64,000 nt of DNA. Source: Rubripirellula reticaptiva. Its GTDB lineage: Bacteria; Planctomycetota; Planctomycetia; Pirellulales; Pirellulaceae. Below are positions 1 through 8,902 of the stretch, piece by piece (position 1 is the first letter of the stretch; every line of letters begins with the position of its first letter). The DNA lies in contig NZ_SJPX01000001.1 in NCBI RefSeq assembly GCF_007860175.1, positions 682,001-746,000 of the forward strand. The letters are read 5' to 3'. The translations under genes and the position numbers were made by a program. The notes under the pieces were generated by a model, which did not search any database, was not told the DNA's origin, and was given only the letters and a program-made list of their open reading frames with translations.

Positions 1-368
1 GCGGGATCGTTACTGTCGGGGTTCAAATACCAACCCGCTAGCAGCAACACGACCAAGAACAACCCGACGACGAACAACACGCGGCGACGAATCGCTTCCT
101 TGAACGCCAATCTTGCCAGCGCGTAGATGCGGCGGCATGAAGTCCCCGGCAAGTCAAAACGGATCAAATCGCGAATCACTCGCGCGACCGCGTAAAATCC
201 TTCGACTGGTCCGTACCGAGCTGCGGACACGACATAGCCGATCAGCAACCCCAGCACGATCGCCAGAACCAATAGCACGATGCCCTGTAGCGCCGCACTT
301 TCTAAAAAGGCATTCGGCCGTAGCAACCATTCGTAGAACGACCAAAAATCATCCGGCTGAAGCGTCAT
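1..368 (-). CDS. ABC transporter permease, N-terminal part (cut by window edge)
   Basis: The reverse strand from 368 reads an uninterrupted frame to the window edge. It begins [20 protein letters not shown] and has one membrane segment around residues 27-47 (rich in V, L, I, G) and a second starting near residue 98 after a basic stretch (FKEAIRRRV). That layout, with a short amphipathic N-terminus followed by a TM helix, fits an ABC-2-type or similar exporter permease. Its ATG overlaps the stop of the upstream ATPase gene by 4 bases (ATGA, 365-368), so the two are almost certainly translated together. The rest lies outside the window, so the family within ABC permeases cannot be decided. Confidence 0.75.
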   Translation of the reverse strand, partial: MTLQPDDFWSFYEWLLRPNAFLESAALQGIVLLVLAIVLGLLIGYVVSAARYGPVEGFYAVARVIRDLIRFDLPGTSCRRIYALARLAFKEAIRRRVLFVVGLFLVVLLLAGWYLNPDSNDP

Positions 369-1366
369 TGACCGCCCTCTTGGTTAGGGCTGTTGGCATC
401 CCCAGATTGATCGGGCGAACTGGTCACGCGGCGAGCACCAGGCCGAGCTTCGCTTTCACGAACAATGTTCAAGAACAAGTCTTCCATTGTGGCGGTCGGA
501 TTGTCGATCGACTTGACCGCGCCGCCCTTACGAGCGATCAGCTCAGCAATCTCGGCCTTCGTCGCGTCGTCCAAACCAGTGGCGTGAATTTCGGTAACGT
601 CCTGAACCTTCAACAGTTCAGACACACGACCGAGCTCCTTCAATTCGCCTTGGTGCAAAATCGCAACCCGATCGCAAACGTCTTGAACGTCCGCCAACTG
701 ATGGCTGCACAACAGAATGGTTTTTCCTTGGTCACGAAGAGCCAGGATCAAGTCCTTCATCTCGCGGGTCCCGATCGGGTCGAGGCCCGTCGTGGGTTCG
801 TCCAACAGAATCAAGTCGGGATCATTGATCAGAGCTTGGGCCAAACCGACGCGGCGGGTCATCCCCTTACTGTATTCGCGAAGCTGGCGGTGTTTGGCAC
901 CCTTCAAACCGACCAAATCGATCAGTTCGGCGACGCGACGTTTCCGGTCAGCGCTGGACATGTCGAACAATCGACCATAGAAGTCCAACGTTTCTTCGGC
1001 GGTCAAGAACTTGTAAAGATACGATTCTTCGGGCAGATACCCAATCCGTTCGTTCTTGCTGGTTTCGGTCGCGTCTTTGTCGAAGACCAGAACGCGGCCA
1101 CTGGTGGGGAACAACAATCCCAGAATCAGCTTGATCGTGGTCGATTTTCCCGAACCGTTGGGACCAAGCAGGCCAAAAATCTCGCCTTTCTTGACTTCGA
1201 TATCAAGCGATTTGAGGGCGTGAACCTTTTTACGGCCCCAAAAGTCGCGATATATCTTGCTCAGGTTGCGAGTCTCGATGACGACACCCGAGTCAGTCGG
1301 GTTGGGTTGGGTCTGCGATGAGGCGTTGTTTTGGGCCTCAGCGACCGCGGTTGCTTCGTTATCCAC
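365..1366 (-). CDS. ABC transporter ATP-binding protein
   Basis: This is the nucleotide-binding subunit of an ABC-2-type exporter. Counting from the GTG at 1366, the Walker A loop GPNGSGKST lies near residue 68, the signature YSKGM near 165, Walker B LILLDEP followed by TTGLDP near 185, and the switch His (SHQ) near 222. About 30 residues of low-complexity lead come before the domain, as is usual for planctomycete homologues. The frame stays open up to a GTG at 1576, but that start would leave only two bases to the divergent folC ATG at 1579, and residues upstream of 1366 look non-coding. A TTG at 1372 is a second option. Neither internal start has a clear ribosome binding site. The gene is coupled to the permease downstream. 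Function is firm, substrate unknown. Confidence 0.9.
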   Translation of the reverse strand: MDNEATAVAEAQNNASSQTQPNPTDSGVVIETRNLSKIYRDFWGRKKVHALKSLDIEVKKGEIFGLLGPNGSGKSTTIKLILGLLFPTSGRVLVFDKDATETSKNERIGYLPEESYLYKFLTAEETLDFYGRLFDMSSADRKRRVAELIDLVGLKGAKHRQLREYSKGMTRRVGLAQALINDPDLILLDEPTTGLDPIGTREMKDLILALRDQGKTILLCSHQLADVQDVCDRVAILHQGELKELGRVSELLKVQDVTEIHATGLDDATKAEIAELIARKGGAVKSIDNPTATMEDLFLNIVRESEARPGARRVTSSPDQSGDANSPNQEGGQ

Positions 1367-1578
1367 GGGCAAGCTTCTAGAAAGAGAACTGTGTATCAAT
1401 GATGGAAAGGTACCGGTCTGTACGCTACGGGGCGGCCGGGACAACGGTTCGAAAAGTTTACGGCTCGAAAGACCAAACCACAGTCTCCGAGGCAATTCGC
1501 GGCCGGATTGTCCCCTTGCCGATTGTCCAAAGTACGCAAAATCAGTCATGATGGGCGCAATCGGCGTTTGCGACACCG

Positions 1579-3141
1579 ATGCTTCTTTCCTTCTTGTGCG
1601 ATACGACGTTGACCCAGCCGACTCGCCACGACGAATCCACGCCGGCCTCCTCTGGCAGGGATAAAATTGATTACGAGAATGCCCTCGGTTTTTTGTACGA
1701 CCGGATCGATTACGAGCGGTTGACTACCGGCACGTCGCGGTACCCGTTCCGACTAACGAGGATGCGAGAACTGCTGGGCCGACTGGGGCTGGGGCACTTT
1801 ATCGAACTGGCACCCGTAACCAAACTGGCATCCGCCGCCGAACGGACGTCTGATATCGAACGGGCGTCTAAGCCTGCGGTCATCCACCTAGCGGGGACAA
1901 AAGGCAAAGGATCGACCGCGTCGATGGTTGCGGCAGCTTTGACCGCGGCGGGCCTGAAAACGGGACTCTACACCTCGCCTCACCTGCAACAATTGGAAGA
2001 GCGGTTCCGAGTCGACGGCCAAATCTGTCACCCCAACGAACTGATTTCGCTGGTCGATCAAGTTCGACCGGTCGACGAAGCCTTGATGTCGGATGGTATC
2101 GGTGCGGGATCGTTCTTCGAGCTAACGACCGCCCTATCGCTGCTCCATTTCCATCACAGCGGCTGCGACGCCGTGGTTCTGGAAACCGGCCTGGGGGGGC
2201 GACTGGACAGCACCAATGTGTGCTGGCCCGATGTGACGGCGATCACGTCGATCGGGCTCGATCATCAACATGTCCTGGGCGATACGCTGGCCCAAATCGC
2301 CACAGAGAAAGCAGGCATCATCAAACCCGGCGTGCCGGTGATCAGTGGCGTGCGAGCGGACGAACCCGCCGAAGTGATCGAACGAATTGCGGCGGAGAAG
2401 AACTCGCCGCTGTTGAAAATAGGTCGCGACTTTACCCTGGATTGGCAGCCCAATCCGGTTTGGGGATCCCAAATCACATTCCATGGAAGAACGAACCCGC
2501 TAGGCAAGACTCTGGCCGCCCATGTCGCAATGGAAGGCGAGCACCAAGCCAGGAACGCAGCAATGGCGATCGCCATCGTGCAAGTCCTACGAAACCGCCT
2601 GCCAACTGTCATTCGCGGTGACATCAAGAGTGCCGACATCACTGATGCCACCATCGCGGGCGCGTTAGCCAATCTGCGATGCGATGGACGAATCCAACGC
2701 TATGCGCTATCGGAAAAAACAACTGGCATCATCGATGCAGCTCACAACGAAGACTCCATCGCCGCTTTGTGCCAGACGCTCAAACGCCGAGCTACCACCG
2801 GCCCCGTCGCAATCGTTTTTGGCACCAGCATCGACAAATCATCCGGCCCGATGCTGGAACAGATTGCCGAACTGGCCAAGCACATTGATTTGAAACGAAT
2901 CCAAATCACTCGCTTCAACGGAAATCCACGCTGGCGACCAACGGCCGAACTGATGGCGCAGATGCCCGACTCTCTTCGACCAATCGCAGTCGTCAACGAC
3001 GATCCCATCCAAGCCTGCCAAGCTGGACTGCAAGCGGTGACGCCCGGCGGCATGCTGATCGTGTGCGGATCTTTTTTCCTGGCCGCCGAAACAGCACCAT
3101 GGATGCACTCGATCACGTGCGAAGCAACTGACGCATCCTGA
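1579..3141 (+). CDS. folC: Bifunctional folylpolyglutamate synthase/dihydrofolate synthase
   Basis: A Mur-ligase-type enzyme that adds glutamate to dihydropteroate and to reduced folates in the cytoplasm. Visible motifs are the ATP loop GTKGKGST (about residues 107-113), the folate loop TSPHL (132-136), [13 protein letters not shown] (201-213), and [13 protein letters not shown] followed by EKAGIIKP (224-250). At 520 residues it is longer than the usual 420-450. The first 30 residues are unconserved in character, so the true start may lie downstream of 1579. No clear ribosome binding site decides this. It is divergent from the ABC ATPase gene and is followed immediately by a strong hairpin. 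It appears to be a housekeeping gene unrelated to its neighbours. Confidence 0.93.
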   Translation: MLLSFLCDTTLTQPTRHDESTPASSGRDKIDYENALGFLYDRIDYERLTTGTSRYPFRLTRMRELLGRLGLGHFIELAPVTKLASAAERTSDIERASKPAVIHLAGTKGKGSTASMVAAALTAAGLKTGLYTSPHLQQLEERFRVDGQICHPNELISLVDQVRPVDEALMSDGIGAGSFFELTTALSLLHFHHSGCDAVVLETGLGGRLDSTNVCWPDVTAITSIGLDHQHVLGDTLAQIATEKAGIIKPGVPVISGVRADEPAEVIERIAAEKNSPLLKIGRDFTLDWQPNPVWGSQITFHGRTNPLGKTLAAHVAMEGEHQARNAAMAIAIVQVLRNRLPTVIRGDIKSADITDATIAGALANLRCDGRIQRYALSEKTTGIIDAAHNEDSIAALCQTLKRRATTGPVAIVFGTSIDKSSGPMLEQIAELAKHIDLKRIQITRFNGNPRWRPTAELMAQMPDSLRPIAVVNDDPIQACQAGLQAVTPGGMLIVCGSFFLAAETAPWMHSITCEATDAS

Positions 3142-3143
3142 AT

Positions 3144-3169
3144 CAACTGGGTCCTGCCGGACCCAGTTG
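3144..3169 (+). terminator. Hairpin just after folC
   Basis: A perfect 11-base inverted repeat, CAACTGGGTCC with loop TGCC and GGACCCAGTTG, begins three bases after the folC stop. There is no long T tract on either side, so it is either a weak intrinsic terminator or an mRNA 3'-end stabiliser. Because the next gene converges on it from the other strand (stop at 3234), it could serve both transcripts. Confidence 0.65.
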
Positions 3170-3233
3170 CGAAGTTTCAAAGTTGTGCTGCGTCAAAGTC
3201 ACGAATCACCGAGCGACGAAACAACCTCGAGGT

Positions 3234-6200
3234 TTAGGCCCAGAGGTTCGAAACGTCATCGGCAAGCAGATCAAGGACATCGATCGAGCCGTCTTCGGCA
3301 TCGTCGCTTTCGCTGTCAACCGACACGATTGACGATGACACGGCCGACGAGCTACCCGCCGATGCGTCGACGATCAAATCATCGCCGCTCAGGTCAGCGA
3401 AGACTGCATCGCTAGCCAAATCCGACGACAAGTCCGTTGGCGTAGATCCTGACTGCCCGACCAACTGCTGAGCAACCGCTTCACCTTCGCCGGCCGCTAA
3501 GTTATTGGATTGACGAGCCAGATAATTGATGACCTGCAGCGCGTCGAGAGCCGAGACACGGTTATCGCCGTTAACGTCGATGAAGACCTGAGGTAGCGAT
3601 GTGCTTCCCGCGACTTCACCTTCGCCCGATACCGAACTCAACCGGCTCATCGCGTTAATGACCAACAAAGCGTCGATCGGCGAAACTAAACCGTCATTGT
3701 TGACGTCTTGAGCCAAGGTTGGATTCTGAAACGCTTGGTTAGCCGGTACTGATCCGCCAACGTTGATGACAAGGCTGTCGTAACGAATTTTCGAAACGTC
3801 AACAGGTTCATCTTCGTTGAACAGCAACGTGTCTTGGAATGGGAACGAATCCGCTGGCGAGCCAACAACTTCGGCTTGCCCTGGTGCGATCGCATCGAAG
3901 AACAACGTTGCCAAACGAGCCGGGTTGGAACCCGTCGCACCGTTGGACAGCAGCGTTCCAAATTCGTTAATGATGCCCAATCGCGATGCTGTACCGACAC
4001 CGGCATCTGCTTCGAACCCTGGACCAAACGCAACATCAAAATTGTACTCGTCACCCGTAACCGTGTTGGCCGGACGAATGATGCCTTGGCTGTAAAGCAC
4101 GTCCAAGTAACCGGCAAAGACATAAGTCGACCCGAGTTGACGCAGGTCTTCGACATCGACACGAATGCCGAAACGATCGCCGACACTCACATTGGTGATT
4201 GGCGTGACACCATCAGCACCCACCAATGAGAAGTCAATCGCAACATCCGCGTTGGCAACCGCATTACCAAGCGCCATCGTGACTTCGGCGGTGCTGCGAA
4301 TGTCGTCCTCGGTCACGACCACATAAGTGAACCGTTCTAAACCGTTCGCATTCGAGTTCGCACGATAACTGAAGAAGTCATCATTCAGGTTGTCTGGTGT
4401 CCCATTGTCATCGATAAAGACGTTACCGAGTGATGGGCTGGTCACCAACCCGAACTCGCGGATCGTTCCGGTTGGCCCCAAGTTATCATTGGCAAGGACA
4501 TCGATGACGCTGCGGGTAATCGTATTGGCGTTGATCAATTGGCCGTTGCTATCACGTCCTTCGGGGAACGAATCATCGATCGCAGACGTGAAGTTATCGT
4601 TTGTAGGAACGATCAACAATTCAGTCTTACCCAATCGCAGTTGTCGGACCAACAACGCAACGTCCGAAGCCAAAACCGTAGTTTCGCTTTCCGCGTCATC
4701 GGCTGGGTTAGATAAGAACTGAGCCACACCTGGCGAAACTGCCTTCATGCGAACCGTGAATAATTCAGCCGGTCCGTCGAACGCAACTTGGCCGGTGATC
4801 TGCTGAACTCCACCGACTTCGTCGATCAAACCAGGAGTCTGAGCATTGGCTCGTTGCAATCCATCGGCTCGCGAAAACAGTGGCCCGAACGTGATGTCGA
4901 ACGGGAAGTCGTCGCTGCCGTCGGTGTCCAGCGTTGACACCAATTCATCGGTGTAAAGCAGGTCAAGGAATGCTGACGCGACGCCTTCGGGATTTGCAAA
5001 AGCACGCAGGTCTTCGACGGAAACTCGCACCAAGAACTCTTGCCCGACTTGGACATTCGTGATCGGGGTTGCAATATCGACAGGGTCAAAAATCTCGATC
5101 GAGAACGCTACCACGTCATCGCTGCGAGTACCTGGCAACAGGTTGACCGTGACGGTCGCACTGCTGACCGAACCAGCCGAGTCTTGGATGCTGTAGGTGA
5201 ATTCTTCGGTGCCGGTAAACCCAGGTTGCGGCGTGTACCGTAGCGACTGACCGCCACCAATGATCTGAATCGTGCCACCGTTGGTGCCCGGCGTCACGCT
5301 GGTAATCGAGATACCACCAGAAAGGCTAGGCACGTCGTTATCGAGAACGTTCAATGGACGTTGCGACGAATCCTGGGCGATTTCGAATGAATCGTCGACC
5401 GCAATGGGAACGTTCGATTGGAACGTGACGTTCACAACCGCAGTGGCGGTCGAACGTGTTCCGAATTGATCAAGAACGGTGTACGTGAACACGTCGCGAC
5501 CGGTGAAACCGTTCGGTGGAGTGTAGAAAATCGTTTTGCGATCGTTGGACCGAACGACTTGGCCGACCGTCCCGGACGTGTTCAGAGTTTCGATCACAAG
5601 TGGGTTGTCAGCCGTCTGGAAGTCGTTCGCCAAGACATCCAGGTTGTTCGACAACGTGTTTCGAGCCACCGAGAATGTATCATCGTTAGCAATTTCAGCA
5701 GCGTTCAAAATCGGAAACGAGTGATCCTCGACTTCGCCCGTCGTCACGAAACCGGTTGGTCCTACGCCCGATGTCTGACTCAAACGGAACCGGACATAGG
5801 TCGTTCCGACGCTAGCACCGACAGGAACATTCACGTTCACCGGCATCGCTTGAGCGACAGTGCCGGAAGCGACTGGCAGGTTGGTGGCGAAATGTTCGCC
5901 GCTGTCCAAGAAGTCGCCGTCACGGTTGAAGTCAATGAAGCCTTGCAAGAATGCGGGCAAGCCCGTCGTGTTGGTCACTGTAACGTTGAACGTGGCGCTG
6001 TCGCCGGGTCCAAGCGGCGAAAGCAATTGCACGCCGTCTTCGTCATCGATCACGCCGGTCGTGTCGTCGCCATTTGCCAAAACCGATGGTGAACCGCTCA
6101 GTTCACGGTCGATGTTGGCACCAATCGTCAAGCCGCTGACGATGCCGTGACTGGCACCATTAGCGCCGACGGTCGTACCGTACGAATCAGGTGCATCGCC

Positions 6201-8333
6201 GTAGTCGCTCGACGACAAGAAACCGAAGTTGAAGTTGTCGGTCAGCGATGTCCCGTCGAAGGTAACAGTGTGCTCACCAAGAGTCGGTGAATCCAAATCA
6301 GGGAACGTTTGCTCAAAACCGGCCGGCGTCACCACTCGAATCGTATACGTGCCTGGGCCTGGAAAATTGATCGAGTACGTGCCGTTAGCGGCTGATTTGC
6401 CGCTTGGCTCGCCAAGGTCAGGACGATTGTCGCCGTCCAAATCGGCGTAAACATAGACGTTCGCCAGGCCACCATCCGACGCATCCCGAATTCCGTCACC
6501 ATCGTTGTCAATGAACGTGGTACCGGTGATGTTCGCGACCACTTGGCTGAAACCAAACTTGATCGAGCTACTGCTGCTGGAAATCGAAGTCGCTGTGGTC
6601 GCTGTAAAGTTTGCCGGCGTGATCGCGCGAATGTTGACCGTTCCAGGCGGCAACGTCAGCGAAAATGATCCATCCGAACCCGTGACGGCGCTTGCTTCGC
6701 TGGCGTCGAATACCGAGTTGTTGTTGACGTCGGCGTAGACGGTAACACCGGCCAAGCCCGCTTCGTTGTTGTCGGCCCCGTTTCGGTTGACATCATTGAA
6801 GACGCGACCGGTTTGCCCGACACCACCTTGGGTACCGGTCGACAAGGCGTGGGTAAGCGCCGCAGTAACACGGTTGAATCCGGCATAAACCTCAGGTGCA
6901 TAGAAGTCATCGCGGAACTGTGGCTTAACGTCATCGAGCGTGCCAAAAATTCCGTCTAGACCAACGCCCAAGTTATTTGCATTGGCCAACAGCGTTCCGC
7001 CGGCATCCGCGATCGTAGCAATTGAATTTGTGTTGACCGTGTGCAACATACCGAACGTATGACCGGCTTCGTGCGAAATCACGCTGGACAAGAACTGGAT
7101 GGTCGCATCCACTTCGCTTGCCGCTGGTGCGATTGGGAAACCAAGCAACGAACCTTGGAAACCGTCGAGCGCAAAAATACCAAATTCGCTCAGGTCAAAG
7201 TTACCAACGTCCACCGACTGAGCGATCCCGTAAACACCCGGGACACCAATGTCTAACCCAGTGCCACCGACCAACAGGCGAGTGATCCGCGGATCGTCAG
7301 AGTTGCTGTTGAACCAATCACGATGCGGGTACGAACCATCGGGTGCCTGGAAGCGGCTCGAAAGAATTCGAATCCCGTAATCACCAGGAACACCGGTCTT
7401 CGTGAAGTCGCCATTCGTGTTCGTCGAAATGTCGCCAAGGTCATTGAAGACCCGAACGACGTCGTCATAAACGGCGGTCGTGATCCGGTTGGCCGTGGCA
7501 ATATCGCCAAATTCCAATCCCAGGAACGGCAGCGAATCTTCAAAGCTTGGTACGACTGTGAAACCGAATGTTGGCAAGCCGGGCACCAACAAATCTTCGT
7601 TGAAGATGTTGTTGTCGATCACACCACCCTCGAAGTCGAGGTACATGATTTGCGCATCACCGACTGAAAGTTGCTCGGTGACCGGGCGATAGGTTCGCAG
7701 TCCGACCGTGTAGGCGTTAGCAAGACCTGCCGAACCAACGGTCATGAAATAACGTCCGTCTTCGGGAATGACCATCGTCCCGTTGGCGTTACCGACCGTT
7801 TGTAATGGAAAGTGCAATCCACCGACCAACACTTGGCTGGTCAACAACTGACTGCCGCGTGAATTAATGATCGAAAACTGACCTGCCGATCCACTGGTCG
7901 CGATGTCAAGAATGTCGCCCGCTCGCAAATCGAACGAGAACGTATCGAGGTCAGACGAAAATCCGCTGGGATTACCAGTCGTTGTCGTAATCGGCAGCGA
8001 TCCAACCACATCGATGGTGTTTTCCTGACCGGCGCCGGTTCCCAACGGAATGAAGTCCGCGTTGGAACGCTGGTCATTCGCGCCAGTCAGCGACGTGCCT
8101 TCGGATTCGAAATACGAAGCAGCAGCGACTGTCCCGATATTTCGAGGCGTCGTGTACTCCGGCAGGTCGGTCGGTGCCGGCTGCGAAGGAAGGCCAGTCA
8201 TCACCGCCATCAATTGGCGACTCTCCAGCCCTTCCAGCGTGAGACGCCGTTTTTTGGCGCGCTCACGTTTGGTCCGCTCGGGAGCATTGTGGCTGGTAAG
8301 TTTCGATTTCTTCGAATCGTTTCGTTTGATCAT
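3234..8333 (-). CDS. Giant secreted surface protein: metzincin-like protease, SdrD-B, GEVED, cadherin-like, cohesin-like and dockerin domains
   Basis: A 1699-residue mosaic protein. Residues 28-43 carry the planctomycete export motif (RRLTLEGLESRQLMA). A metzincin-type zinc site HEAGHTFGMLH sits at 421-431, so residues of about 220-490 may form a metalloprotease. Two SdrD-B-like repeats follow (about 506-600 and 603-705, Asp-rich calcium-type loops). A GEVED domain comes next (about 711-873, ending TTGEVEDHSF), then tandem VCBS/cadherin-like Ig units (880-972, 973-1065, 1252-1355). Two related blocks at about 1071-1240 and 1362-1525 resemble cohesin folds (ITNVxVGxxF, VEDLR). A type I dockerin with two calcium loops (DVNNDGLVS, DVNGDNRVS) lies at 1543-1606, and an acidic tail ends the protein. 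It probably works at or outside the cell surface. Whether the protease is active cannot be judged from sequence alone. Confidence 0.88.
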   Translation of the reverse strand: MIKRNDSKKSKLTSHNAPERTKRERAKKRRLTLEGLESRQLMAVMTGLPSQPAPTDLPEYTTPRNIGTVAAASYFESEGTSLTGANDQRSNADFIPLGTGAGQENTIDVVGSLPITTTTGNPSGFSSDLDTFSFDLRAGDILDIATSGSAGQFSIINSRGSQLLTSQVLVGGLHFPLQTVGNANGTMVIPEDGRYFMTVGSAGLANAYTVGLRTYRPVTEQLSVGDAQIMYLDFEGGVIDNNIFNEDLLVPGLPTFGFTVVPSFEDSLPFLGLEFGDIATANRITTAVYDDVVRVFNDLGDISTNTNGDFTKTGVPGDYGIRILSSRFQAPDGSYPHRDWFNSNSDDPRITRLLVGGTGLDIGVPGVYGIAQSVDVGNFDLSEFGIFALDGFQGSLLGFPIAPAASEVDATIQFLSSVISHEAGHTFGMLHTVNTNSIATIADAGGTLLANANNLGVGLDGIFGTLDDVKPQFRDDFYAPEVYAGFNRVTAALTHALSTGTQGGVGQTGRVFNDVNRNGADNNEAGLAGVTVYADVNNNSVFDASEASAVTGSDGSFSLTLPPGTVNIRAITPANFTATTATSISSSSSSIKFGFSQVVANITGTTFIDNDGDGIRDASDGGLANVYVYADLDGDNRPDLGEPSGKSAANGTYSINFPGPGTYTIRVVTPAGFEQTFPDLDSPTLGEHTVTFDGTSLTDNFNFGFLSSSDYGDAPDSYGTTVGANGASHGIVSGLTIGANIDRELSGSPSVLANGDDTTGVIDDEDGVQLLSPLGPGDSATFNVTVTNTTGLPAFLQGFIDFNRDGDFLDSGEHFATNLPVASGTVAQAMPVNVNVPVGASVGTTYVRFRLSQTSGVGPTGFVTTGEVEDHSFPILNAAEIANDDTFSVARNTLSNNLDVLANDFQTADNPLVIETLNTSGTVGQVVRSNDRKTIFYTPPNGFTGRDVFTYTVLDQFGTRSTATAVVNVTFQSNVPIAVDDSFEIAQDSSQRPLNVLDNDVPSLSGGISITSVTPGTNGGTIQIIGGGQSLRYTPQPGFTGTEEFTYSIQDSAGSVSSATVTVNLLPGTRSDDVVAFSIEIFDPVDIATPITNVQVGQEFLVRVSVEDLRAFANPEGVASAFLDLLYTDELVSTLDTDGSDDFPFDITFGPLFSRADGLQRANAQTPGLIDEVGGVQQITGQVAFDGPAELFTVRMKAVSPGVAQFLSNPADDAESETTVLASDVALLVRQLRLGKTELLIVPTNDNFTSAIDDSFPEGRDSNGQLINANTITRSVIDVLANDNLGPTGTIREFGLVTSPSLGNVFIDDNGTPDNLNDDFFSYRANSNANGLERFTYVVVTEDDIRSTAEVTMALGNAVANADVAIDFSLVGADGVTPITNVSVGDRFGIRVDVEDLRQLGSTYVFAGYLDVLYSQGIIRPANTVTGDEYNFDVAFGPGFEADAGVGTASRLGIINEFGTLLSNGATGSNPARLATLFFDAIAPGQAEVVGSPADSFPFQDTLLFNEDEPVDVSKIRYDSLVINVGGSVPANQAFQNPTLAQDVNNDGLVSPIDALLVINAMSRLSSVSGEGEVAGSTSLPQVFIDVNGDNRVSALDALQVINYLARQSNNLAAGEGEAVAQQLVGQSGSTPTDLSSDLASDAVFADLSGDDLIVDASAGSSSAVSSSIVSVDSESDDAEDGSIDVLDLLADDVSNLWA

Positions 8334-8810
8334 CGAGGGTCTCTACCAAACTGAAGACCAACAACCGCCTGCGGGCGCTGGACCGATCGACTTGGGTGGA
8401 TGAACGGAGTCACTAGTTTAATTTTGCCAGAAAAGTCGCTCGAAAGCGATGATTATCTGACTGCTGAATGGTCTAAACAGAACCAAAGGCTTTAGGCTTC
8501 TTAGACAAACATCGGCCTAAAGTTTCGCTGTCATTTGCCAAATGGCCTTTGCCGTCTTATTCGGACCAGTGCCTTCCCATTCGGAAGCAGGAAAAATGGG
8601 CAAGCTGCGAGGGTTTGATAAGTTGCGTCTGCGATTCTACTTGCACCCCCGAGAGTGTCAACGAATCGCACTGTTTGGGACGCCGAACCTTGAGCAAAGT
8701 TCCCGATCGAACCCTCAAAATCACTTGAACCTTTGCCAAGGACCAACAATAGGCGCACATTCGAACAGGCACCAATTCCTTCAGAATCCGATGAATTACC
8801 GACGAAACGC
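8334..8810. other. Intergenic region between two convergent-order minus-strand genes
   Basis: About 480 bases with no convincing gene. It should hold the promoter and leader of the giant surface protein gene. GAGACC lies 6-11 bases before its ATG and is the only binding-site-like element. Open frames here lack coding character and known motifs. Confidence 0.5.
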
Positions 8811-8847
8811 AAAAAAGCCCGCTTCCAGCGATGCCTGGAAGCGGGCT
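8811..8847 (-). terminator. Rho-independent terminator of the BBP7 gene
   Basis: A perfect 13-base inverted repeat (AGCCCGCTTCCAG at 8816-8828, loop CGATGC, mate at 8835-8847) is followed on the minus strand by six T residues (8811-8816 read in reverse; one is shared with the stem). It lies about 55 bases beyond the stop of the BBP7 gene, in the right orientation to end that transcript before the next gene. Confidence 0.9.
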
Positions 8848-8902
8848 CTTCGTTATTTGTTGGATTCTTTTCTCCCCTGATCAATCGACCAGGGAATTTT
8901 TG

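Noticed and set aside
113-1321. Long plus-strand open frame of 402 codons opposite the ABC ATPase gene
   Set aside because: It is antisense to a gene with complete Walker and signature motifs; its own translation has no recognisable domain and a shadow-like composition.
5418-6092. Plus-strand open frame of 224 codons inside the giant surface protein gene
   Set aside because: It is a mirror frame of the GEVED and cadherin-like region, whose domains are clear on the minus strand; no motif, signal or start site supports it.
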